Assembly (NCBI GenBank): GCA_937915765.1
Contig: CALGHE010000100.1
Location: forward strand, 1 to 12,098
Reading direction: 5' to 3'
DNA length: 12,098 nt
DNA from: an uncultured Bacteroidales bacterium
GTDB taxonomy: Bacteria; Bacteroidota; Bacteroidia; Bacteroidales; Paludibacteraceae
The translations under genes and the position numbers were made by a program. Positions 1-8,800 of the stretch are shown here, piece after piece. The notes below the pieces were generated by a model, which saw nothing but the letters and a program-made list of their open reading frames with translations, did no database searches and was not told the DNA's origin. Position 1 is the first letter of the stretch. Each line of letters begins with the position of its first letter.

Positions 1-44
1 AATTCATTTCGAGGAATTTTTGAATTTATTTCGAGTAAATTGCT
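1..44. repeat. Two degenerate 22-bp tandem units
   Basis: Bases 1-13 and 23-35 match at 12 of 13 positions (AATTcATTTCGAG against AATTtATTTCGAG), and similarity continues weakly to the end of each 22-bp unit. The array may extend beyond the left edge. Its role is unknown. Confidence 0.4.
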
Positions 45-156
45 GAGCGAAAGAAGGGAGCAGTGCGGGCACTGTGACCGACTGACAATCAGCAAGTTGC
101 CGAAACAAATCAAAAAGTGCCGAAAAGTTTACCAACCCACGGTTTGTACTTTTTAA
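1..156 (+). other. Open frame at left edge, unassigned
   Basis: Frame 1 is open from the window edge to a TAA at 154-156, giving 51 codons with no start inside the window. The predicted residues are basic and include a CGHC stretch, but I recognise no family. The first 44 bases are a degenerate 22-bp tandem repeat, so part of the openness may come from the repeat. It could be the 3' end of a gene starting to the left, or plain intergenic or repeat DNA downstream of the nucleoside phosphorylase gene. An open run of this length is not rare by chance. Confidence 0.15.
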
Positions 157-191
157 TTGTAAACGGTGAATTTATAGAACTCACCTTAAGT

Positions 192-1064
192 TCATATACG
201 TTCCAAAACGGTCTCAATCAGTCCGCTTATTGAGCCTTTATAGTTTGTGTTCATGCTCTTATCCACCCTGCCGGCTATGATGCAGCACACGGTCATCGCC
301 TTGTGTCCCAACAACTTAGCAAGCCCTGCAAGCGCCGAACTCTCCATTTCGAAATTAGTTATTTTCTCTCCGTTATAGTCAAAAGACATGATTTTCTCGT
401 TCAAATTCGGGTCTGCGAGCGGAATCCTTACGCAACGTCCTTGCGGACCGTAAAAACCGGGAGCTGATATTGTGACACCCATCACCATGCCTTCGCCCAC
501 ACGAGAGACTAGCTCTTCGTCCGCGCTAACCACATAAGGCGACGCCAATCGCTCCGACCAGCCTGTGTGTCTGCAAAACTCGCGTTCAAAATCCAAGTCT
601 ATCACACCTTCCGGAAGTTCGTAGAAATTGAGCAGTCCGTCAAAACCTATAGAACGGCGAGCTACAACATACGAGCCAACCGGACAGAAAGGCTGCAATC
701 CGCCCGACGTTCCGATACGCACAAGCGTGAGGCTCTTTTTCTGCAGTTTCTCCGTACGCGACGAAAAGTCTATGTTTGCCAATGCGTCCAGTTCCGTCAG
801 CACAATATCTATATTGTCTGTCCCGATGCCGTGAGAAACGCAAGTTATCCTTTTCCCCTTGTACCTTCCTGTAATAGTGTGAAACTCGCGGCTCTGAATG
901 TCGCACTCGACACTGCCCTCGTCAAAATAACTCGCAACCATTGAGACGCGCGCCGGGTCGCCGACAAGCACAACCGTATCTGCCAGATGCTCCGGCTTTA
1001 TGTGAAGATGAAACACGGAGCCGTCTTCATTTATAATTAATTCCGATGGTGGTATAACTCTCAT
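192..1064 (-). CDS. Nucleoside phosphorylase, uridine phosphorylase-like
   Basis: This 290-residue cytosolic protein belongs to the PNP/UDP phosphorylase (NP-I) superfamily, which cleaves nucleosides with phosphate to free base and ribose-1-phosphate in salvage. Visible motifs are the phosphate-binding GDPAR at residues 35-39, a glycine-rich IGTSGG around 117-122, and the FEMES segment at 238-242, whose Met-Glu contacts the ribose in this family. It is slightly longer than E. coli Udp (about 253 residues), with an N-terminal extension of about 20 residues. The sequence favours a uridine phosphorylase-like assignment, but base specificity cannot be read with certainty. The start is the ATG at 1062-1064, which gives the full domain. 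The gene lies 204 bp downstream of the LRR gene on the same strand, so it is probably a separate transcription unit. No strong terminator follows it. Confidence 0.88.
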   Translation of the reverse strand: MRVIPPSELIINEDGSVFHLHIKPEHLADTVVLVGDPARVSMVASYFDEGSVECDIQSREFHTITGRYKGKRITCVSHGIGTDNIDIVLTELDALANIDFSSRTEKLQKKSLTLVRIGTSGGLQPFCPVGSYVVARRSIGFDGLLNFYELPEGVIDLDFEREFCRHTGWSERLASPYVVSADEELVSRVGEGMVMGVTISAPGFYGPQGRCVRIPLADPNLNEKIMSFDYNGEKITNFEMESSALAGLAKLLGHKAMTVCCIIAGRVDKSMNTNYKGSISGLIETVLERI

Positions 1065-1268
1065 AACTATTTATTTTTAAATTAACACAACTAATTTGAA
1101 AACTATCATCAAATAGGACTATAAACATATAAATTAATTGTCATATAAAAGAGTTTTTTTAGAAAAAAAACATGACAAAATCAAAAAACTATTGTCCCTT
1201 GGGATATATGAAAATAGCCCACATATATTCAGTGTCCAAATAAATCTTCTCATCCTAATTTACAGAAG

Positions 1269-4200
1269 TTACCTTAAATTTTTCTTACGAAGGTATCGAA
1301 TCATGCTGTCAGACGCATTGTCCATCAATGTAGGCTCGTTCAGTTTGCCGTATAACCAAAAGAGCGCTTTATCAAAAAAATAAGATGAACCATAATGATT
1401 CGGATTACACATATGAGCCATTTCTTTCACCCATATATAAGGATAAAACACTATACATAAGATTGTGTTTACAACAAAAAGAATCATAAAACAAAGCTGC
1501 ATTAACAATCTAACAATCACAGGAGTGCCGCGAAGCATGTACTCTATCAGCTCGTCGTTCCGTCTCTGACACACCTCGCCGTAATCAAATCCAAATTCCA
1601 AACCCTTAGTATAGGCGTTCAGCATTCTAATTTGGTCAATTCTTTTATCTATGTTCGACACATCGCCACGCCACAGAATATAATCAACCGTTTTCAACGA
1701 ATTGTAGATAATCTTGTCACTCCACTGAAATTCGTCATTGAGAACCGTCAGCGTATTAATTTTGCAACCGTCAAAAGTATATGGCGGAATGGTTTTCAAT
1801 GAGGCTGGTAAAGTGACCTCTTTAAGTTCCTTGCAATTCTCAAAAGCACACTCTGGCATAAGGATATCCTCCGGCCAGTCGAAACGCACAAACCCACATC
1901 CAGAAAAGACTCGCAATCCTACCGACTTCAAACTTTGCGGTATATTGATTTCTTCCAATTTGGCACATCCTCTGAATGCCTCGTTGCCAATAAACAGCAA
2001 TGAATGCGGCAACCTAACCTTCACAATCTCCTTTTGCTCTTTGAACGCTCCCGAAGCAATTGTCAGAACACCTTCCGGAATCACAACCTCCTGAGGCATA
2101 GGCTTCTTCACCTCCATCAAACAACCTGCAACAATCAAGAAATCACCATCTTCACTGTCCGCCATATCCCAAAGAAGCGTTCCTTCAAGATCATTTTTAC
2201 TGATAAGCATATTGCACCTCAATGATTTCAGCCTTATACATTTGGCAAACAATTCGTCAAACTCATTTTCTGGGCAAGCCATCACCGTCGCTTCCGTAAG
2301 AAATACACATTCAGAGAATGCTCCATGTCCAAGATAAGTGACCGTACTTGGAACGTACACCTGACACAACGCAGAAGACTTAAACGCCTCGTAGCCGATA
2401 TACAGCAACCCCTCCGGCAATACCGCACGTTTCAGGTTGCAGCCTTCAAAAGCTGAACATTTGATATATCGCAGGCTTTTCGGAAAGTCCAACTCCTCAA
2501 TCTTAGTGCCATAGAAGGCTTCCCTTCCTATATGCAGCAGTCCATCGGGCAACACAACATGTTTCAAACTACTTTCTCTGAATGCATAATCGTAGATATA
2601 TTTCAAATTTTTCGGGAAAACCAGTTCCTCTATATCCGTACCTGCAAAAGCCCCCACACCTATCACTTCCACACTGTCTGGCAGCACAACCTTTTTCAAA
2701 TTGCGACACCTTTTAAAAGCTTCTTTCCCAATAATCTTCACACCATCCGGCACAATCACCTCAATCAAATCCTCTCTATTGTAATAAGCTTTTTTGGGAA
2801 CACCAAGACCTCTGTGATGGCAGCACCTGTCATCCTCGTCCACAACTTTAATCATATTCGTCTCCGCAGTCAAACAAGCAGGCACATGAGACGAATCTTC
2901 CATATCATAAAAAGCATTGACTGATACAAAAATTCCGTCTGGCAAAACCGGCTTCGACAAATTCGGACAATAAGAGAACGCATATTTCCACACTCCTTCT
3001 ATTGTTGACGGAATCTTGACCTCCTGCAAAGCAGAACAATTTTCAAAAACTCCATTTCTGATAATCCTCACACCTTCAGGAATCTCCATACGTTCCAAAT
3101 AGTGGCAATCTGCAAAACAATGACTTCCGATAGTCTTCACGCTCGAAGGTAGCGCAACTCTCTTCAAAAAACGGCACTTCTTAAACGCGGCTGTTCCAAT
3201 TGACTCCACACCATCACCTATCAAAACCTCTGTCAACAAATTATTTCCATAAAAGGCGTTGTCTGCAATATGAGTCACCCCTTCGATACACAACGACCCC
3301 TTGCAGCAACTTCCGTCATACAAGGTACTGCCCAAAACTACCGGCTGCCCATCTATCTTCTGAGCCTGCAGCCAAGGAGTATTCTCAAACGCGCCTCCAT
3401 AAACCACTCCAAAATTCGCTGGCAATTCGATAGATTTTAGCGAGACGCAGTCCTTAAAAATATTTTCGGCAATACAAAACTTAAGTTTAGACGGAAATTT
3501 CACCTCATCTAAATGGGCACACCCCTCAAAAGCGGAATAGTCAATAACTTCGACCGATTCTGGAATTATGATGCGAGTCAGACCTTTGCAATTAAAGAAC
3601 GCGCCTGCCCCGATCTGCAATATACCCTCCGGCACAACTACCTCTCCAGCACAACACCTTCCGTCCACCACTGTATTGTCAACAATAAGCATCTGCTTAT
3701 TCTTTCTCGCATTATTTACGAAAGCGGTATTTTCAAAAACATCCTTGTATAAAGGAGCATATTTCAGCCCGTTCGTTTCAACCTCCGCAAGATTTATGCA
3801 GTCTGCAAACGCACACTTCCCAACCGAATCTATAACATCTAATAATTTGATTTTAGTAAGCGATTCGCACCCTCTGAAACACTCTTCCCCTATTGATTTC
3901 AGTTTACTTGGAAATACAACATCACTCAACAATTTGCAATCTTCGAACGCATTGTCTGCAATCTTTGTCAATTCCGCTCCAAAAGAGACTCGTTCCAGCC
4001 GTTCGCATTTACTAAATGCATAATATGAAATCTTCTCTAAACTGTCTGGCAACTGGATGCTGACAAGATTAGCACAATATCTAAAAGCAGACTCTTCTAT
4101 ATTTTTCAAAGAAGAGGGAAAGACCACCTCCTTCAAGTTATAGCAATCGACAAAAGCACGTTCATGAATCGTTTTTACACCTTCGGGAATGACAATGCTT

Positions 4201-4610
4201 TCCGGGCATGTGCTACCGCCTTTTTTCCACCCAAAGCATACAGAATTGTCCGAATTGCACACAAGCCCAATATTGAGTTCATCACACCCTTTAAAGACAT
4301 CTGCTCCAATTTTTTCCACCAACTTTGGTATATTGATATTGGCAAGGCTTTTGCAACCAGCAAAGGCATAACGTTCTATAACCTTGACACTGTCAGGCAG
4401 TTTAACACTGACCAGATTTTCACAATCTTCAAACGCCATTCTTTCAATGGTAGTGACCCCCTCTGGCAGTTCGATATGTACAAGTCTCTTGCAATCTCTA
4501 AATGCAGCCGACGAAATCACTTCCACCCCATCAGGAATCGTGACAGTCTCAGGGCACGAACTTTTGTCGCCCTTCCATTCAAAACAAATCGATTTATCTT
4601 GACTACTCAT
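1269..4610 (-). CDS. BspA-like LRR_5 repeat protein with C-terminal membrane segment
   Basis: This 1113-residue protein consists almost entirely of leucine-rich repeats of the LRR_5 (BspA / Treponema pallidum) type, with the pattern AF-x2-C-x2-L-x2-V-x-LP-x-S-L-x2-I. The period is 23 residues over about 15-570 and 22 residues over about 655-765. Several block boundaries carry CC or CF-x-W insertions (near 9-19, 125-135, 319-320, 435-436, 596-597). There is no signal peptide: the N-terminus is hydrophilic and enters the repeats at once. The only strongly hydrophobic stretch is about 1031-1060, followed by a tail of about 50 residues. Arg residues at 1016, 1017, 1027 and 1034 before that segment suggest that the N-terminal side is cytosolic. 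Typical BspA proteins are exported adhesins, so this one is atypical. The ligand is unknown. The start ATG is at 4608-4610 after an A/T-rich leader. The gene lies 92 bp downstream of the K+ channel gene. Confidence 0.88.
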   Translation of the reverse strand: MSSQDKSICFEWKGDKSSCPETVTIPDGVEVISSAAFRDCKRLVHIELPEGVTTIERMAFEDCENLVSVKLPDSVKVIERYAFAGCKSLANINIPKLVEKIGADVFKGCDELNIGLVCNSDNSVCFGWKKGGSTCPESIVIPEGVKTIHERAFVDCYNLKEVVFPSSLKNIEESAFRYCANLVSIQLPDSLEKISYYAFSKCERLERVSFGAELTKIADNAFEDCKLLSDVVFPSKLKSIGEECFRGCESLTKIKLLDVIDSVGKCAFADCINLAEVETNGLKYAPLYKDVFENTAFVNNARKNKQMLIVDNTVVDGRCCAGEVVVPEGILQIGAGAFFNCKGLTRIIIPESVEVIDYSAFEGCAHLDEVKFPSKLKFCIAENIFKDCVSLKSIELPANFGVVYGGAFENTPWLQAQKIDGQPVVLGSTLYDGSCCKGSLCIEGVTHIADNAFYGNNLLTEVLIGDGVESIGTAAFKKCRFLKRVALPSSVKTIGSHCFADCHYLERMEIPEGVRIIRNGVFENCSALQEVKIPSTIEGVWKYAFSYCPNLSKPVLPDGIFVSVNAFYDMEDSSHVPACLTAETNMIKVVDEDDRCCHHRGLGVPKKAYYNREDLIEVIVPDGVKIIGKEAFKRCRNLKKVVLPDSVEVIGVGAFAGTDIEELVFPKNLKYIYDYAFRESSLKHVVLPDGLLHIGREAFYGTKIEELDFPKSLRYIKCSAFEGCNLKRAVLPEGLLYIGYEAFKSSALCQVYVPSTVTYLGHGAFSECVFLTEATVMACPENEFDELFAKCIRLKSLRCNMLISKNDLEGTLLWDMADSEDGDFLIVAGCLMEVKKPMPQEVVIPEGVLTIASGAFKEQKEIVKVRLPHSLLFIGNEAFRGCAKLEEINIPQSLKSVGLRVFSGCGFVRFDWPEDILMPECAFENCKELKEVTLPASLKTIPPYTFDGCKINTLTVLNDEFQWSDKIIYNSLKTVDYILWRGDVSNIDKRIDQIRMLNAYTKGLEFGFDYGEVCQRRNDELIEYMLRGTPVIVRLLMQLCFMILFVVNTILCIVFYPYIWVKEMAHMCNPNHYGSSYFFDKALFWLYGKLNEPTLMDNASDSMIRYLRKKNLR

Positions 4611-4689
4611 TTTTAATCTAAATTAAACGTAAGATTTATTTCTTTGCTAAAAGCGGCACAGAAACGTAGCGTACAGCTGCATCTCCACA

Positions 4690-4697
4690 CAAATCTA
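4690..4697 (-). promoter_or_regulatory. Possible -7 element for the LRR gene
   Basis: On the minus strand TAGATTTG matches the Bacteroidota -7 consensus TAnnTTTG exactly, 80 bp upstream of the LRR start codon and just past the channel stop codon. The nearest TTTG lies 23 bp upstream, longer than the usual 19-21, so the -33 element is poor. If real, the LRR gene has its own promoter as well as any read-through from the channel gene. Confidence 0.3.
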
Positions 4698-4702
4698 TAG
4701 TA

Positions 4703-5560
4703 TCAATACTCAATCTCCTCCAAAAACTTTCCGCAATACTTGCAATAAACCGCATCAGGCTCATTGCCCACACGTTTGCAGTGCGGACACGGCTTTTCAT
4801 CTTTTTTGCCGCCGGTCTTGATCATCGAAGCCGAGACAATACCCGTAGGCACGGCAAGAATGGTGTAACCAAGCAACATCACGCAAGCACAAAGGAAACG
4901 TCCAAGCGGAGTCACCGGAGTTATGTCGCCGTACCCTACCGTAGTCATTGTAACGATAGCCCAGTATATGCTGTTCGGAATATTGTTGAAACTTGAACCT
5001 TCCACATCGCCCTCCACAAGATACATGATTGTGCCGATAGATATCACGAGGACAAGCACAAAGAGAAAGAACACCACAATCTTGCGTCCACTGTCATAGA
5101 GAGCCTTGAGCAGCAGCTGTCCCTCCTTCAGGAAACTAAAGAGCTTGAAGATACGAAAGATGCGTATGATGCGGAACACGCGTATGACCATAAGGCTCTG
5201 AGCACCGGCAAAAAAGATGCTCAGATACGCAGGCAAAGTGGCAAGCAGGTCTATTATACCAAAAAAGCTGAAGACATATTTCCGCGGATTTTTAGCGCAA
5301 TAGAGCCTCATGAGATATTCGAGCGTGAAGAACACCGTGAAGACCCACTCCACAATCCTCATGGAGAGCCCCACCAGCCTGTGCGATATGACGCTCTCCA
5401 TTATGACGATAAGCACACTCAGCACGATGCAGACAATAAGAGCCACGTCAAAAGCCTTGCCCAAAGGCGTGTCTGCCTCAAATATTATAACGTAAATTTT
5501 TCTCTTTAACTCCTCGTTATTCATAAACGAGTTCCACTTGTTTTTTATCCAGCTAAACAT
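4703..5560 (-). CDS. Voltage-gated-type K+ channel with C-terminal zinc ribbon
   Basis: This 285-residue inner-membrane ion channel subunit has the six-helix Kv layout: S1 about 34-56, S2 about 68-88, S3 about 97-115, S4 about 122-143, S5 about 159-182, pore helix about 196-206, filter TVGYGD at 207-212 and S6 about 219-247. S4 carries basic residues at every third position (R127, R130, R133, R136, K139), the voltage-sensor pattern. The TVGYGD filter implies K+ selectivity; channels of this kind work as tetramers. After S6 a short Lys-rich linker leads to CPHC (258-261) and CKYC (273-276), a zinc-ribbon-like tail not found in KvAP or other simple Kv channels. The start ATG is at 5558-5560. 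Upstream lies a 24-bp dyad; downstream, 92 bp away on the same strand, is the LRR gene, which may be partly co-transcribed. I see no clear -33/-7 pair for this gene. Confidence 0.93.
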   Translation of the reverse strand: MFSWIKNKWNSFMNNEELKRKIYVIIFEADTPLGKAFDVALIVCIVLSVLIVIMESVISHRLVGLSMRIVEWVFTVFFTLEYLMRLYCAKNPRKYVFSFFGIIDLLATLPAYLSIFFAGAQSLMVIRVFRIIRIFRIFKLFSFLKEGQLLLKALYDSGRKIVVFFLFVLVLVISIGTIMYLVEGDVEGSSFNNIPNSIYWAIVTMTTVGYGDITPVTPLGRFLCACVMLLGYTILAVPTGIVSASMIKTGGKKDEKPCPHCKRVGNEPDAVYCKYCGKFLEEIEY

Positions 5561-5625
5561 ATCAAAATTTGCCTGTTACAGAATTAAGTTTAACAAAAAC
5601 AAACCGCGAACGCTTCATGTTGAAC

Positions 5626-5649
5626 ACATGCGAATTACAATTCGCAAGT
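5626..5649. promoter_or_regulatory. 24-bp dyad upstream of the K+ channel gene
   Basis: The core TGCGAATT-AC-AATTCGCA (5629-5646) is a perfect inverted repeat with 8-bp arms. After one mismatched pair two more base pairs extend it, so 10 of 11 positions per arm match. It sits 66-89 bp upstream of the channel start codon. No T-tract follows on either strand, which argues against an intrinsic terminator and for a dimeric regulator operator or an RNA hairpin. A smaller dyad, CATGT-tgaac-ACATG (5616-5630), abuts it, and an extra half-site TGCGAA lies at 5716-5721. The cognate regulator is unknown. Confidence 0.45.
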
Positions 5650-5739
5650 ATGATGCAACACTTAGAGCGAACCGCGCGCAATATTCGTTATTTTTCTTGA
5701 CGTATGCAAGATGTTTGCGAAAGAAAAAAAAGAAGTTCT

Positions 5740-5793
5740 CAAAAAAAACAAAAACTGGAGGAAAGCCTCAAACACATACGGCTCAACCTCCAG
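5740..5793 (-). terminator. Intrinsic terminator of the CotH-family gene
   Basis: On the minus strand, downstream of the stop codon at 5832-5834, CTGGAGG (5793-5787) pairs with CCTCCAG (5761-5755). An inner AGCC/GGCT stem (5783-5780 with 5767-5764) is nested inside. The outer stem is followed at once by a T-rich run interrupted by one G (about 5754-5740). This is a good rho-independent terminator that separates the CotH-family gene from the channel gene. A further small dyad, TAGCC/GGCTA (5807-5824), lies between it and the stop codon. Confidence 0.75.
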
Positions 5794-5831
5794 CTTTATA
5801 ATACCCTAGCCCTTATATAGGCTATTCAGAA

Positions 5832-8800
5832 TCACTTTTTCATCACCTTGCGCTGCACGACCTCCTGCGACGTCACAAGCTGCAGATAGTAGGTTCCGTC
5901 TGCAAACTGGCTCATATCAATTTGCCCTTCATCTTCGTAAATATCCTTGACGAGCAGCAACCTGCCGACACCGTCGTAAACGCTGACAGAAATTTTGCCA
6001 GCTTCATCAGCCGCAATGTTCAAGATTGCCTCTGTCGGGTTCGGATAGACCTGTATGCCTTCCGCATCGGCCGATGCAGACTGCAAAGGGCACTCCTCTC
6101 TTTTGGCCTCAACCGCGTCACACAACACGTTGGACGCGCCCGGAGTCGGACATAAAGTTCCGGACATACAGATGCCGTCACAGAACAAAGCCTCAGACTC
6201 ACCTGTAAAGCTAATCAACTCAGATTCATTCTGGTACAAGTATCCGTACGAAACATTCTGAGCCAGCTTCTTATACTTCAGTTCTGAAATTTTCTTATAT
6301 TCTCCGCCACACTTAGCGCTCAGATACACACCTGTAGGATTTTTGTTTGACAGTTTGAAGTCAGCGTGCAGCGGGCCTCTGTAAACTGCGTTGTCCGCCC
6401 AGAAGCGCACAAATCCCTTAGGAGCAATCTTAGTTGAATCCGGATGCAAGAATGAAATCAGGCCCTTTCCAAGTTCGTTCTCGTCATCAGACAAATACAA
6501 GCCTGCCAAGTTAAGAGTATCATCCCCTGCATTGTATATCTCAAACCAGTCCGAATGAATACCGTACTCGTCCACAATATCGGTTGTCGCATCATTGCTC
6601 GGAGCCACTTCATTTATTCTCAAGGCAGAATAACCGTCAAACACACCTTCACAATCGCATTTTTCAAAGATGGCTTCCAGCTCAACCCTTCCCGACGGCA
6701 AGCAGCTGAATCGAGGCGACTCGTCCACTCTTCTTCCATCTTCAGAGACCTTCTTAGCGGCAGTCATACTCACGCGCAACGTCAAGTCGCCACTCTCCGG
6801 ACTATTTTGACACAACAATACAGCCAACACATTTTTGCCAGTTCTCAGTTTAGGAGCAACCAGCGAGAAATCGGCCTCCCAGTCATTAGCCTGCTCTTTC
6901 GCAATCTCTTCTCCAGCCTCAACACTATCCGCTATATTCTTTCTGAGAACCTCTTCTCCGTTCAAATAAACAATAAAGCCGTCATCATAAAGAACGTCAA
7001 ACTTCAGGCTGTCAATTTCGCTTGGGCTGTCCACATTGAAAGTTGACCTGAAATAGGCTCTGACAGGCTTCAGCGAATCCGCGCCGTAGTCCATGACTGT
7101 GGTGTAACCTTCGGAGTCATCTTTTACCCTATATCCCATCTTGCCTTTTCCATCTTCCCATGCAGAATCGTCATAATCCACAGAAGCCCACTCCCCTTCC
7201 GGATTCTCGTCCTGATAGAAGTACTTCCACTGGCTATTCTTAGTTATATAATAGTACTCTTTAGCATTATCCTGCACATTCCACTCTTTGAACCTGTATC
7301 CATCAGGAGCGATAGGCTCGACCACAAGCTGCTTGCCAGCCACCTGATAACCTTTAAGCGACGACGAGTTCAGCAGGTCTCCGTTTATCAAGAAACGCGC
7401 TCCGTCCACATTAGAAGACAAATCGAAATCCACATATCCGTCAACATCAAAAAAGTCCTTCATGTGATCGTACATATATTTCGGACGATCTTTGGCGAAG
7501 TTCAGCATAGCGTCCACGCCGCCCATATCACCCAGCGAAGTGCCGTTCTTTTCGTAACGCTCCATAAAAGCGCAATACTCATTCTCAGCCTCTTCCTCAA
7601 TCATGTCCCAGACACTCTTGACTCTGTCATAAGTAAATGTGGAGCCCAGATGAATAAGAGCTTTGTTCACAAACTTCTCGCGGAATTTAGGATTGTCCTT
7701 CAGATGCTTGAACAGCGTCACCTTCCATTCCGAGTCGTTAGACCACATAGGCGTGCTTTCTCCCGTAGCAAACGTGAAAGAGTTCAGGTCAGCTCGGCAA
7801 TTGTTATGAGAATAAAGTCCGAAACCGAAATCTGTATCATAAACAATCCAACGCAGCTTTCCGTTCTTGCGGTCTCTCCACATTTTCGTATTGTTTCCGA
7901 CCCAGTCAGTATTCACAATAAAATGCTCAAATATATGATAATCAATATATTCGTCCATATCCATATACTTGCAAGCAGTTTCATAATAACCTTCGGACGC
8001 AGGGTCGTTGCTTTCAATGAAATTTATCAGTTCGTCATACCAGTCTGTCGTTCCGTTAGAAGGGACAACTCCGATGTCGTTATTAGTCTTCAAAACGTCC
8101 ACCTCGTCATCTTCCAGTCCGTAATTAGCCTCCACATAATCCTCGTTAGTCCTTTCTCTCAAGCCCATCAGCCCTTGATACTTGCCGTTGAGGTAATAAG
8201 CCACAGTCTGAAAAGCCTGATAATCCACATTCATATCCTTAGTCAAAGACTGCATAAAACCGTCTCTGACCCGAATCTGTCCAGGTTCGTTAACATTGCC
8301 CGCATTCCCCCCGTTACGGAGATGAAAGCTTTTGTATTTATTGTCCGGCTTGTCTTTGAAAGGACTTTTGCCATGAGTAAACACGAACTCCTTCTGAGAA
8401 GAGCCAACCTTGCTGCCGGCCTTGAGCTTCAGCGAGGCGACCTCCCATCCGCGCGAGCAACCACCCATCACACCAGCCTCCGCCTCGTGCACCATAGTCA
8501 CCTTGCCGTCCTCAATATACTCCACCACAACAGGTCTATTCCAATGCTCCTGCAAAATATTCACCTTGCCCATATCCCTCAGACAGTCTGACTCAGGGAA
8601 CTCTGCGCCATTCTTGCTCTTTTCTTTGCTTTTCAGCAAGAAGCCAATCATCGGGTCTTTCAGATACATATCGTCCGTAGATACAGACACAATAGGAACA
8701 GTAAAGCCGCCGCAAGATTCGTGATACTTGTCCATATACAGGAACGTGCCTGTCAGAATTTCGCTTGCCGGCTCATCACCTCTGAAGGCTCTTGCCCTGA

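Noticed and set aside
165..185. GGTGA/TCACC dyad as terminator of the phosphorylase gene
   Set aside because: A 5-bp stem with an 11-nt loop and no T-tract on the minus strand is too weak to call.
567..944. 125-codon plus-strand frame
   Set aside because: It is antisense to the well-conserved nucleoside phosphorylase.
1138..1383. 81-codon plus-strand frame between the phosphorylase and LRR genes
   Set aside because: About half is antisense to the LRR gene 3' end, the start is not ATG, and the composition is A/T-driven.
7464..8591. 375-codon plus-strand frame
   Set aside because: It lies wholly antisense to the CotH domain coding region, has no recognisable domain and lacks any promoter; it is a by-product of the codon use of the real gene.
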